In this document: positions 6,243-18,314 of the stretch, in pieces
Position numbering within the stretch: position 1 is the first letter of the stretch
Layout: every line of letters begins with the position of its first letter
Origin: Chloroflexota bacterium
Lineage (GTDB): Bacteria; Chloroflexota; Anaerolineae; Anaerolineales; Villigracilaceae
DNA length: 36,222 nucleotides
Assembly (NCBI GenBank): GCA_013152325.1
Contig: JAADGN010000141.1
Coordinates: 1-36,222 of the forward strand
Direction of reading: 5' to 3'
Notes under the pieces: model-generated
What the model was told of the DNA's origin: nothing
What the model saw: only the letters and a program-made list of their open reading frames with translations
Database searches by the model: none
Made by a program: the position numbers and the translations under genes

Positions 6243-8303
6243 CTATTCTTCCTCTTCCTTCTGGCGGGCAGCGATGAGTTCTTCCGCAATGTGCGACGGA
6301 ACGATCTCGTAATGATCGAACTCCATCGTGAAGTAACCGCGGCCGCCAGTGATCGAGCGCAGCTGAGTCGTGTAGCGCAGCATCTCGGCCAACGGCACGT
6401 GCGCGATGACGGTCGTCGAGCCGCGCTCGGATTCCGTGCCCTGCACGCGACCGCGACGGGTGTTCAGGTCGCCCATCACGTCGCCCATGTTGGCGTCCGG
6501 GATGGTAATGCGCGCCGTCATGATCGGCTCGAAGAGCACCGGACCGGCGTCCTTGACAGCCAGTTTGAAGGCGTTGCGGGCGGCAATTTCAAAAGCCACC
6601 GGCTTGGAATCGACCGGGTGCTCCTTGCCGTCGAAGACCGAAACCTTGACGTTGTTCATCGGGTATCCGGCAATGGCGCCGTCTTTCATCACGTTCTGGA
6701 TGCCCTTGCGAATGGCCGGCTCGTAGGAGTTCGAGATCGCGCCGCCGAACACGTCCCAGCTCAATTCGAAATCGCCGTCGGGATACGGTTCGATCGTCAG
6801 GTGCACTTCGCCGAACTGGCCTGCGCCGCCGGATTGCTTCTTGTGGCGGTACATGGCGGTGGCTTTTTTGGTGATGCCCTCGCGATACGGGATGCGCGGC
6901 TCCTCGGTCTTCAGGCCGACCTGGAGCTTGGTCTCGGCGCGGCGGATGGCGACGTCAATGTGCTGGCTGCCCATGCCCTGCAGGATGGTCTGGCCGGTGG
7001 CATGTTCGTTGTGCCAGGAGAGGGTCATGTCCTCTTCGCACAGACGGGTCAGCGTGGGCGAGATCTTGGCCGCGTCGGACTGCGTCTTGGGCAGGATCGC
7101 CACACGGAAGAGCGCGGTCGGGTATTCGGGAACCGGCAGCGTCAGCGGGTGTCCCCTGTCGCAGAACGTATCGCCGGTGGCGGTCTCGCTCAGTTTGGGG
7201 ACATTGGCAATGTCGCCCGCATGCACAACCTTGACGCTGATCTGCTCCTTGCCGCGCGGGATATTGACCGAGCCGAAGCGCTCTTCGGTCTCCTTGTTCT
7301 GGTTCCAAACGCGGCTGTCGCCCGCGATCGTGCCGGAGTAGACGCGGAAGAAAGTCTGCTTGCCGACGAAGGGGTCGGCGGTCGTCTTCCAGACATAAGC
7401 CGCCAGCGGCCCGGCGTCCGAGGCGGTCAACGTTTCGTCGCCATCCTTGCCCTGCGCGACCACCGCGGGCGCTTCCGCCGGAGAGGGCATCAGCTTGACG
7501 ATCGCGTCCAGCAGCGGGGCAACGCCTTTCTCGTTGCCGGTCGCGGCGACGAAAACGGGGATGTAGTCTCCGTTCAGGATGGTCTTCTTCAAGCCGCTCA
7601 ACAGTTCCTCGTCGCTCAACTCGCCGCTTTCGAAATATTTTTCCAGCAGCGCGTCATCGCCTTCCGCCGCGGCTTCGACCAATTCCATGCGGGCTTCTTC
7701 GGCGGCTTCCTTCATGTCGGCGGGAACGTCTTCGGCGGTCTTGCCGTCGCCGGCATAGGCTTTCATGCCGATCAGGTCGATCACGCCCTTGAAGCCGGCG
7801 CGCTCGCCCCACGGCAACTGCACTTTGATCAGGCGCGTTTCGGAGAATTCTTCCACCGTCGCCAGCGCTTTGGCCAGGTTGGCGTTGTCGCGGTCCATCT
7901 TGTTGACGACCACGAAGCGCGGCAATTTGAACACATCACAGTATCGCCAGGCGATCTCGGTGCCGACTTCCACGCCCGCCACCGAATCGACCAGCACCAG
8001 CGCCCCATCGCTCACACTCAAGGCAGAGATCACCTCGCCGACGAAATCGGTGTAGCCCGGCGCGTCCAGCAGATTGACCTTGACGCCGCCGTGCTCGACC
8101 GGAATGACACTGGTGTACAGCGACAGTTTGCGGCGGATCTCCTCGTCGTCAAAGTCGGAGGCGGTTGTGCCATCCTCGACCCTGCCCAAACGTGTGGTCG
8201 CACCGCTGAAATGCAGGAACGCCTCGGTCATCATCGTCTTGCCCGTACTGCCGTGTCCCACCAATGCGACATTGCGGATAAACTCAGTGGTATACTCTTT
8301 CAT
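6243..8303 (-). CDS. Elongation factor G-like translational GTPase (EF-G paralogue)
   Basis: P-loop GHGSTGKT, DAPGYTDF, NKMDRDN; EF-G domain IV/V order (GGAGQFGEVHLTIEP, RRGRVQGTESERG, GRGYFTMEFDHYE). Confidence 0.93.
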   Translation of the reverse strand: MKEYTTEFIRNVALVGHGSTGKTMMTEAFLHFSGATTRLGRVEDGTTASDFDDEEIRRKLSLYTSVIPVEHGGVKVNLLDAPGYTDFVGEVISALSVSDGALVLVDSVAGVEVGTEIAWRYCDVFKLPRFVVVNKMDRDNANLAKALATVEEFSETRLIKVQLPWGERAGFKGVIDLIGMKAYAGDGKTAEDVPADMKEAAEEARMELVEAAAEGDDALLEKYFESGELSDEELLSGLKKTILNGDYIPVFVAATGNEKGVAPLLDAIVKLMPSPAEAPAVVAQGKDGDETLTASDAGPLAAYVWKTTADPFVGKQTFFRVYSGTIAGDSRVWNQNKETEERFGSVNIPRGKEQISVKVVHAGDIANVPKLSETATGDTFCDRGHPLTLPVPEYPTALFRVAILPKTQSDAAKISPTLTRLCEEDMTLSWHNEHATGQTILQGMGSQHIDVAIRRAETKLQVGLKTEEPRIPYREGITKKATAMYRHKKQSGGAGQFGEVHLTIEPYPDGDFELSWDVFGGAISNSYEPAIRKGIQNVMKDGAIAGYPMNNVKVSVFDGKEHPVDSKPVAFEIAARNAFKLAVKDAGPVLFEPIMTARITIPDANMGDVMGDLNTRRGRVQGTESERGSTTVIAHVPLAEMLRYTTQLRSITGGRGYFTMEFDHYEIVPSHIAEELIAARQKEEEE

Positions 8304-8460
8304 GTAAGGGACCCTTCCTATTTTGGGATAAATCCAGACCGCCTGATTGTAAGAGAAGTCGGTTGAATTGTCAAAGTGTGGATTGTCACTTTTTCAAAAA
8401 CTCTCTTTTGGAGGCTGGCAGCTTGTCCGAAACGCAGACAAAGGCGTCCAGGAAAACCGC

Positions 8461-8943
8461 GTGAATCAACTTGTCAACCGATACTCCGCCGTGTGGCTCG
8501 CCATCATTCTGGTCATTATTGTTGGCGTCCTGCTGCTGCGCAAAGAGCCGAAATGGGGTGAGTTCGCGGCGCTGGGCGTGATCGTCGTTGGGCTGCTGGC
8601 CGCCTGGCTGGCGCTGCGCCCGACCCAAACAGCCCTGATGGGCGAAGCCGGACAAGTCCAGGCCCTGATCGGGCAGGGCACACCCGTCCTGCTCGAATTC
8701 CAGTCGCCCTACTGACTTGCCTGTGTCGCCATCAAGCCCGTCGTGGACGGGATCGAACAGGAATACCGGGATCGGCTGCTCGTCATCCGCCTGAACGTCC
8801 AGGAGACGGTCGGCCGCGAACTGGCCCCGGTCTATGGTTTCGAATACACGCCCACCTTCATCTTCTTCGACGCACAAGGCAGCGAGATCTGGCGCGAGGT
8901 GGGCACGCTGGACGCCCAGCGGGTGCAAGAAAGTTTGGAATAG
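8461..8943 (+). CDS. Thioredoxin-like membrane-anchored protein with in-frame TGA at 8713-8715 (candidate selenoprotein, UxxC)
   Basis: VNQLVNRYSAVWLAIILVIIVGVLLL…GTPVLLEFQSPY[TGA]LACVAIKPVVDGIEQEYRDRLLVIRLNVQETVGRELAPVYGFEYTPTFIFFDAQGSEIWREVG…*; both halves in the same frame. Confidence 0.78.
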
Positions 8944-9013
8944 GATCTCGAAGCCCGCGTGCAGCCCTCTGTGGAGCCAGACCCCAACCCATGCTCATCC
9001 TTCACAAAAACCC

Positions 9014-9586
9014 ATGAAACTCATCCGACGAATCTTCTTCAACCTGATGTATTTCCGCCGCCCGCCCTGGGACAGCGGCATCACCCCGCCCGAACTGTAC
9101 GCCTTCATCGAGCAGCACCCGCCTGGCCGCGCCATCGACCTGGGCTGCGGAACCGGCACCAACGTCATCACCCTGGCGCAGCACGGTTGGGACGTCACCG
9201 GCGTGGATTTTGCCTCGCGCGCCATCAAGTTCGCCCGCCGCAAGGTCAAGGCCGCGGGCGTGCAGGCCGACCTGCGCATCGACGACGTGACCAAACTGAC
9301 GGGCATTCAAGGCCCCTTCGACCTGGCGCTGGACATGGGCTGTTTTCACAGTCTTTCGGGGGACGGGATCACGGATTACCTCGACCGGCTGGACGAAATC
9401 CTGGCTCCGGGCGGGTTCTGGCTGATGTACGGATTCTTCAAATCCGCCCCGGATCAACCGGGGCCCGGGCTGGTCGAGGCCGACGTGGACGTCATCTCGG
9501 CCCGTTTCGATCTCGTCTCCCGCACCGACGGCGGCGACAAGGTCGGGCGCGCCTCGGCCTGGTTCCTGTTCCGCAAACGGCCGTAG
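9014..9586 (+). CDS. Class I SAM-dependent methyltransferase
   Basis: AIDLGCGTGTNVITLAQHGWDVTGVDFASRAI. Confidence 0.9.
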   Translation: MKLIRRIFFNLMYFRRPPWDSGITPPELYAFIEQHPPGRAIDLGCGTGTNVITLAQHGWDVTGVDFASRAIKFARRKVKAAGVQADLRIDDVTKLTGIQGPFDLALDMGCFHSLSGDGITDYLDRLDEILAPGGFWLMYGFFKSAPDQPGPGLVEADVDVISARFDLVSRTDGGDKVGRASAWFLFRKRP

Positions 9587-9640
9587 GCAGGCCCATCCGC
9601 CCGCCCCGGGACAGGTACGCGGGGCTGCGCCCCCACCGGC

Positions 9641-10621
9641 ATGCACATTCTCTTCATCTTCCTGGACGGCATCGGGTTGGGGGAAAACGACCCGCAGAAA
9701 AATCCTTTTGCCCGCGCCGCCCTCCCCAACCTGGGCAACCTGCTCGCAGGCCGCCGCCTGCTGGACGGAGCGGCCCCATTCCACGGCGAACGCGCCACGC
9801 TGCTCGCGCTGGATGCGTCCCTCGGCGTGGACGGGCTGCCCCAGTCCGCGACCGGGCAGGCCGCCCTGCTGACCGGACGCAACGTCCCGGCGGAGATCGG
9901 CTATCACTACGGGCCGAAGCCCAACCCCGACGTGGCCCGATACCTGCGCAACGGTCACAATCCGCCGCAAAAAATGCGCACGCCTGCGGGACAGGCAAGC
10001 ACGGAGAACGCGCCGATCGAGGGCACCCTCTTCTCCCGGCTGCGCGCAAACGGCAAGACCGCCGCGCTGCTCAACGCCTACCCGGAGGGATATTTCAAGG
10101 GCATCAACTCCGGCAGACGGCTGTACTCGGCCGTCCCGCTGGCCGCGACCCAGGCCGGCCTGCCGCTCTTCACACAGGACGACCTCTTCGCCGGGCGCGC
10201 CCTGTCGGCGGATTTCACCGGCCGGGGCTGGCGCGAGCTGCTCAAGGTCCCGGACGCGCCGCTGTTGAGTCCGCGGGAGGCCGGGCGCAAACTGGGCGCG
10301 CTGGCAGGCAAATACGACTTCTCGTTCTTTGAATACTGGGCCAGCGATTACGCCGGTCACCGGCAGGACATGGACTGGGCCGTCCGGCAGTTGGAAACTT
10401 TCGACGGCGTGCTGGCGGGCCTGCTGGAGAACCCGCCGGAGGACCTGCTGGTGCTGGTCACCTCCGACCACGGCAACATGGAGGATCTGTCCACCCGGCG
10501 GCATACAGATGCGAAAGTGCCCTGCCTGTTGATCGGGCCGGAAGCGGCGCGGCAGTCCTTTGGGGCCGGCCTGCACGACCTGACGGGGATCGCGCCCGCG
10601 ATCCTGGATCACGTCGCGTAG
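9641..10621 (+). CDS. Metalloenzyme of the iPGM/alkaline-phosphatase superfamily
   Basis: N-term LFIFLDGIGLG, QSATGQAALLTGRN, C-term VLVTSDHGNMED. Confidence 0.85.
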   Translation: MHILFIFLDGIGLGENDPQKNPFARAALPNLGNLLAGRRLLDGAAPFHGERATLLALDASLGVDGLPQSATGQAALLTGRNVPAEIGYHYGPKPNPDVARYLRNGHNPPQKMRTPAGQASTENAPIEGTLFSRLRANGKTAALLNAYPEGYFKGINSGRRLYSAVPLAATQAGLPLFTQDDLFAGRALSADFTGRGWRELLKVPDAPLLSPREAGRKLGALAGKYDFSFFEYWASDYAGHRQDMDWAVRQLETFDGVLAGLLENPPEDLLVLVTSDHGNMEDLSTRRHTDAKVPCLLIGPEAARQSFGAGLHDLTGIAPAILDHVA

Positions 10622-10725
10622 GGGCTCAGACAGCAAACCGTGCAGAATCCCGCCCAGAGTCCTATTGCAATCCGGTTCAAAAGGATGGATAATGAAAAAG
10701 CAGCCCGTACGAAAAGGAGAATTCT

Positions 10726-11826
10726 ATGCACAAAAAATCCCCCCTATTTTTATCTTTGGCAATCCTGATCACCGCGCTGGCCTGCAGCCTGCCATTCATG
10801 GCGGCTCAACCCACCAGCATCCCGCAACTGCCGCCGGTCTCGCCGGCTGAGCCGACCGCGACCGTCTTCTCCGGGACATCAAACCTGCCGACGCTGGTTG
10901 TCCCCACCAGTACGCCCGTCATCGTCCACACGATGACGCCGTCTGCATCCCCGTCAAACGGCGCGATCGTCTACGACGTCTTTTCCAAAGACACCGCCCC
11001 GGAAAAACGCGCGCCTTACGGCGACTCCTACAAGATCAACCGCCTCGAGCGCCCCTTCTTGCAGGATATGACCTACGTCTCGGACATGGACATCGTCACC
11101 TACAACCTGAGCCAGGACGCCGACTGGTACTACGTCTCCATCAAGCTGATCGGCCCCGACCCGAACAACAGCCTCGGCATCAATTTCGGCGTCGAGCTGG
11201 ATAACGACATCGACGGCTTCGGCGACGTCATCATCTGGGCGCAGCCGCCCTACACGGAGGCGTGGACGAACAACAACGTGCAGGTCTTCGCCGACAAGAA
11301 TCACGACACCGGGGGCCTCTCCGCCGAGAGATCGGATGCGCCGATCGACACCGACGGATACGAGACCCTGGTCTTCGACCGCGGCCTGGGCGACGACCCC
11401 GACCTGGCCTGGGTGCGCTTCATCGCCGGGACACAGGCCACCGTCCAGTTTGCGTTCAAGAAATCCCTGGCGAACAGCGCGTTCATGCTGGGCGTGTTGT
11501 CCGACGCCGGGCTGAAGGACGTGACCAAACTCGACTACAACGACCGCTTCACCGAAGAGGAGGCCGGCTCGCCCGTGCGGAGCAACCGGTACTACCCCCT
11601 CAAGGCGCTCTACGCGGTCGATAACGCCTGCCGCTCAGCGTTTGGCTTCAAACCGACCGGCTTCGAACCGCAGCTCTGCCCAAGCCCGGAGTCGCCCACC
11701 AAGCAGGCCGGCTGCACCAACCCCAGCCAGTACACCGACGCAGGCAGCTGCACCGCCGCCGGCTGTTTGTGGACGCAGAATCCGAACGTTATTGCCGCGG
11801 TGGTTTATTACTGTACATATCCATAG
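10726..11826 (+). CDS. Hypothetical lipoprotein
   Basis: Signal LFLSLAILITALAC lipobox followed by P/T/S-rich linker; RBS AAGGAG; Cys-rich C-terminus. Confidence 0.75.
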   Translation: MHKKSPLFLSLAILITALACSLPFMAAQPTSIPQLPPVSPAEPTATVFSGTSNLPTLVVPTSTPVIVHTMTPSASPSNGAIVYDVFSKDTAPEKRAPYGDSYKINRLERPFLQDMTYVSDMDIVTYNLSQDADWYYVSIKLIGPDPNNSLGINFGVELDNDIDGFGDVIIWAQPPYTEAWTNNNVQVFADKNHDTGGLSAERSDAPIDTDGYETLVFDRGLGDDPDLAWVRFIAGTQATVQFAFKKSLANSAFMLGVLSDAGLKDVTKLDYNDRFTEEEAGSPVRSNRYYPLKALYAVDNACRSAFGFKPTGFEPQLCPSPESPTKQAGCTNPSQYTDAGSCTAAGCLWTQNPNVIAAVVYYCTYP

Positions 11827-11864
11827 CGACTTGGCCTCCCGCAGGTCTTGAACGCTCGAAAACC

Positions 11865-11893
11865 AGCAGGGACACGCTTGTCGTGTCCCTGCT
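11865..11893 (-). terminator. 12-bp perfect stem hairpin between convergent genes; terminator for hemW
   Basis: AGCAGGGACACG/CGTGTCCCTGCT; minus-strand 3' side GGTTTT. Confidence 0.6.
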
Positions 11894-11923
11894 GTACGTT
11901 CAGGCATGCGCGCTTTTCAACTT

Positions 11924-13123
11924 CTACCCCACAAAGCGGACAAAGACCTGGTTGCCCAACAGGCGGGCGTGCGGGGTCAGGCGCAGCCTCGTCCCTGCCC
12001 ACTCGAGCAAACCCAGCGCCAACAACGCATCGATCTCCTTGCCAAAAACATCGCTCACGGAGCGGCCAAAGCGCGCTTGAAAAGTATCCGCCGAGACGCC
12101 TTCACGCGTCAGCCGCAGGCCGAGCATCATCGTCTCCTGCATGGCCTGGCGCGAGGAGACCCGCTTTCGGGCGACAACGGCGGGGGATGCGGGGAATGGA
12201 GGTTGGGGGACAGAGGGCTTGAGGAGGCGGTCGATATAGGTTCGTATCCGCAAGACATTCGAATAGCGCGCCCCGTCCGCAAAGCCGTGCGCGCCCGCGC
12301 CAAAGCCGAGGTAGGGCAGATTGCGCCAGTATTGCAGGTTGTGTTTGCAGGCAAATGATGGCTGCAGGTTGGAAGGTCGGGATGTCGAAGATTTTGCCCA
12401 ATTGCTGATCTCGTACTGCTGATAACCCCTCCCCGCCAGGAATTCACCCGCCCACTCGTACATCTCCGCCGCGAGATCGGGGTCGGGGAGCGGCAGCAGT
12501 CCGCGCGCCGCCCAGCGGCCAAAGGGGGTGCCGTGTTCCAGGGTCAGTGCGTAGAGCGAGAGATGCTCGGGACGCAGTCCCAAAACCCGTTCAACGGTGG
12601 CCTGCCAGCGGTCGAGGGTTTGCTCCGGCAGGCCAAAGATCAGGTCGAAATTCAGGTTGTCGAATCCGGCCTTTCGGGCGGAAGCGGTCGCAGCCACGAC
12701 ATCCGCATAAGAATGGATCCGCTCCAGCATCCGCAGCTCGTCGGGGTGCGCCGACTGCACACCCAGGCTGAGACGGTTGAACCCGACCGAGCGCAGGCCG
12801 TGCAGATAGTCCGGGTCGAGCGTGCCGGGATTGGCCTCCAGCGAAATCTCGGCATCGGGACGCAGATCGAAATTTTGTCGGATGGACTCGAAGATGGACG
12901 CGAACTGCGCGACGCTCAACAAGGACGGCGTGCCGCCGCCAAAGAAAATCGTCTTGACCCCAAGCATTTCCGGAGCAGACTCCCCCACAAGCCGGATCTC
13001 CCGGCAAAGGGCATCCACATAGGACGGGATGAGCGCATCCTGCCCGGCGTAGGTCGTGAAATCGCAGTAAGCGCAGCGATGGCGGCAAAAGGGGATGTGG
13101 AGATAGAGAGCGTGGTCGGTCAT
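11924..13123 (-). CDS. hemW: Radical SAM HemW-like (coproporphyrinogen III oxidase family) protein
   Basis: LYLHIPFCRHRCAYCDFTTYAG, FFGGGTPSLL, GLPEQTLDRWQATVE. Confidence 0.92.
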   Translation of the reverse strand: MTDHALYLHIPFCRHRCAYCDFTTYAGQDALIPSYVDALCREIRLVGESAPEMLGVKTIFFGGGTPSLLSVAQFASIFESIRQNFDLRPDAEISLEANPGTLDPDYLHGLRSVGFNRLSLGVQSAHPDELRMLERIHSYADVVAATASARKAGFDNLNFDLIFGLPEQTLDRWQATVERVLGLRPEHLSLYALTLEHGTPFGRWAARGLLPLPDPDLAAEMYEWAGEFLAGRGYQQYEISNWAKSSTSRPSNLQPSFACKHNLQYWRNLPYLGFGAGAHGFADGARYSNVLRIRTYIDRLLKPSVPQPPFPASPAVVARKRVSSRQAMQETMMLGLRLTREGVSADTFQARFGRSVSDVFGKEIDALLALGLLEWAGTRLRLTPHARLLGNQVFVRFVG

Positions 13124-13180
13124 CTTTGGTTAGAGGGTGATTTCCTTATGGAGTTTAATAAAAAATAACACGCGCAGGCT

Positions 13181-13298
13181 CTGAGCGGAGACGGAGCAAA
13201 GCGTAGTCGCAGTCGACAGCGTGCCCTTTGGGTAAGAGCGGCTTATTAAAGAACCCATCCTTCGACTACAGGCTCAAAAACTGTCGCCTTCCGCTCAG
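13181..13298. repeat. Intergenic imperfect inverted-repeat element
   Basis: CTGAGCGGA (13181-13189) / TCCGCTCAG (13290-13298) plus internal gtagtcg/cgactac. Confidence 0.5.
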
Positions 13299-13456
13299 GA
13301 ACTGATTTTGTTTCTTTATTGGCTATTACCTGTTTGTTTTCCTCACTGGGGCAGCGCAGGGTGGATGTCCGGTACCAGGACGGTGACCGGTAAATGATAA
13401 CATAGCCGTGATAAATTCGATGTACAATAGGTCAGGGACAAAATGGGAGTGAAAGC

Positions 13457-14614
13457 ATGGCCTGGTTTTCTGAGCTGAAACAAAGTGCGGAGATCAAACG
13501 TCTGCTGGGCATGTTGGGCGGCAGCGATGCGTCCAAGCGCACGCAGGCGGCCCGCGAACTCGTTCGCCTGGGGGAGACGGGCATGACGGCGCTGGTTTCC
13601 GCGCTGGGGAGCAAGGACCAGGCGCTTCGCGCACGCGCTGCGCAGATCCTGGTCAAGGTCGGCCCGGCGGCCATCCCGGCGTTGAGCGCCGCGCTGGACG
13701 AAGCGCATCCCCTCGTGCGCGCGCAGGCGGCGGATATCCTGGGCAAGATCGGACGCCGCGAGGCCGTTCCGGCGCTGATCGAGGCGCTGCGGGGCGAATA
13801 CTACACTGTCCGCACACGCGCCGCGCTGGCCCTGGGGGAAATTGGGGACGCGCAGGCCGTCCCGCATTTGTTGACCGCGCTGGCAGACCCCGAAGCGGAG
13901 GTGCGCGGCGCGGCCTCCCTGACGTTGGGCCGGCTGCGCGACCCAGGCGTGATCCAGCCCCTGTCAGACATCCTGCTCGACGACCCCGACATCACCGTCC
14001 GCCAAAAGGCCGCCCAGGCCCTCGCCGCGACCGGGAACCCGTCTGCCATCCCGTACCTGATGGAGGCATTGCACGACTCGTTCTGGTGGTACGAGCGCAA
14101 GGATGCGGTAAACATCCTGATCGCGGCGCTGGAAAGTTTTGGGAACCAGGCCGTCCCCGCGCTGATCGAGGCGCTCAGCGACCGCGAGGGAAGTATCCGC
14201 AAATGGGCCGTAGCGCTGTTGGGGCGCATCGCCGACCCGCGCGCCGTCGAGCCGCTGGGCATGACGCTCTACGACGTCCATTTTGACGTCTGCCAGGCAG
14301 CCGCACAGGCCCTGGCCGTCTTTGGAGCGCGATCCATCCCCGTGCTGACGGAGGCGCTGCGCGCGCCCGAAGCATGGATCCGTCAACAGGCGCTCGCCGG
14401 GCTTGAATCGGTCGGGGGCGAACAGGTCGTCGCGCCGATCACAGCCATGTTGGACGATCCGACACGCGAGGTACGCCAACAGGCTGTCGAATCCCTGGGA
14501 CGACTGGGCGACGCACACGCCCTGCCCGCGCTGCAACAGGTCGCATCCGACCGCAGCGACCGCGAGATGGCGCGGCTGGCGAGGCAGGCCATCGCCGCGA
14601 TCCAGACCCCATAA
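13457..14614 (+). CDS. HEAT-repeat (PBS-lyase HEAT-like) protein
   Basis: About ten ~31-aa repeats such as VRAQAADILGKIGRREAVPALIEAL. Confidence 0.92.
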   Translation: MAWFSELKQSAEIKRLLGMLGGSDASKRTQAARELVRLGETGMTALVSALGSKDQALRARAAQILVKVGPAAIPALSAALDEAHPLVRAQAADILGKIGRREAVPALIEALRGEYYTVRTRAALALGEIGDAQAVPHLLTALADPEAEVRGAASLTLGRLRDPGVIQPLSDILLDDPDITVRQKAAQALAATGNPSAIPYLMEALHDSFWWYERKDAVNILIAALESFGNQAVPALIEALSDREGSIRKWAVALLGRIADPRAVEPLGMTLYDVHFDVCQAAAQALAVFGARSIPVLTEALRAPEAWIRQQALAGLESVGGEQVVAPITAMLDDPTREVRQQAVESLGRLGDAHALPALQQVASDRSDREMARLARQAIAAIQTP

Positions 14615-14640
14615 ACGCCCGCAGCCTCTCCCAAAACAAA

Positions 14641-14673
14641 CAGCCCCGACAAGCGAAACGTTTGTCGGGGCTG
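14641..14673. terminator. Hairpin terminator between convergent genes
   Basis: CAGCCCCGACAA/TTGTCGGGGCTG, A-rich upstream. Confidence 0.6.
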
Positions 14674-14769
14674 TCTCCCGCCGCCGAGGAAGGCGCCTTG
14701 CGGGTACAGTGCCCGCAAGGGCAAGGCACCCTATGGGCGCGGCGGCCAAAGCATATTTAAGGGTGGGGA

Positions 14770-15180
14770 CTAAACGTGACGCCCGCCCTTGAGTTCGTCC
14801 TGCAATTTGGCGAGGGCATCCCAGTCGCCCTTGGCGGCCAGCGCGGCCTGCTCGATCCAGCCGGAGGGGTCCATCATTTGCAAACCAGCTTCCTCGAGCG
14901 CGGCTTCGACTTTGGCGACATCCGCATTTGCCAACTGGGCAAAGGTGGTGACGCCCGCGGCCGCCAAGACTTTGGATACCTTCGGGCCAATGCCTTCCAG
15001 CCTAGTCAGGTCGTCCGAGTCCCTCGGGACAGTATCGGCGGCTACGGCGGCTTTGTCTGCTTTTTTGCTGGTCAGCCATCCGACAACAATAATCAACAAA
15101 AAGAAAATCAATACTACCCAGAGCAGCCAGGAAAGATCGGGCTGGTTGGTGCTTTCTGACAACAGGTTTAATGCGAACAT
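14770..15180 (-). CDS. Membrane-anchored helix-hairpin-helix domain protein
   Basis: TM helix SWLLWVVLIFFLLIIVVGWL then LTRLEGIGPKVSKVLAAAGVTTFAQLANADVAKVEAALEEAG. Confidence 0.75.
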   Translation of the reverse strand: MFALNLLSESTNQPDLSWLLWVVLIFFLLIIVVGWLTSKKADKAAVAADTVPRDSDDLTRLEGIGPKVSKVLAAAGVTTFAQLANADVAKVEAALEEAGLQMMDPSGWIEQAALAAKGDWDALAKLQDELKGGRHV

Positions 15181-15342
15181 AAAACGCCTCCAAACATAGC
15201 GATGTCTTTTGATGGACCAACTATAAGAGAAAAAAGGGTAGCTGTCAATCAGACAGACATCACAGGGTGCCAGAACCTTGTTCCTGCGATTTGTTTTTCC
15301 AAGCTGTTCTTGCCAATCGAAGACGCGCCTGATAAAAAAATC

Positions 15343-15365
15343 GGCCAGCAGATGATCTGCTGGCC
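15343..15365 (-). terminator. Intrinsic terminator of ppdK
   Basis: Minus strand GGCCAGCAGA-TCA-TCTGCTGGCC followed by GATTTTTTT. Confidence 0.8.
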
Positions 15366-15389
15366 AAATATTATGAGCACCAATCCACG

Positions 15390-18116
<2,727 letters not shown>

Positions 18117-18314
18117 TTAGAGCCTCCTTAGAATATGATTGCGTAAATGGCCACAGGCCATTCAGCCGCAAGTTTACCATAAAGCCTTTTAGCAAAAACG
18201 AGTATCCGGCCGTGACAAATTTCCGCCAAAAACCATCCACTCCATGAATCTGTTAACCGTTTGAAAAGTCCAATGCCCGCCAAATAAAGCATAATTGGGC
18301 ATGGAGATTTTTTT

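Noticed and set aside
6291-8366. 691-aa ORF antisense to the EF-G-like gene
   Set aside because: Shadow ORF with no recognisable motifs
8743-8943. Separate 66-aa ORF
   Set aside because: It is the in-frame continuation of the upstream thioredoxin-like ORF beyond the TGA, not an independent gene
8461-8943. Simple pseudogene explanation for the TGA
   Set aside because: Not excluded, but the single TGA exactly at the CxxC first-Cys position and intact downstream frame make recoding more likely
9002-10636. 544-aa minus-strand ORF opposite the methyltransferase and metalloenzyme
   Set aside because: Both plus-strand genes have clear motifs; antisense artefact
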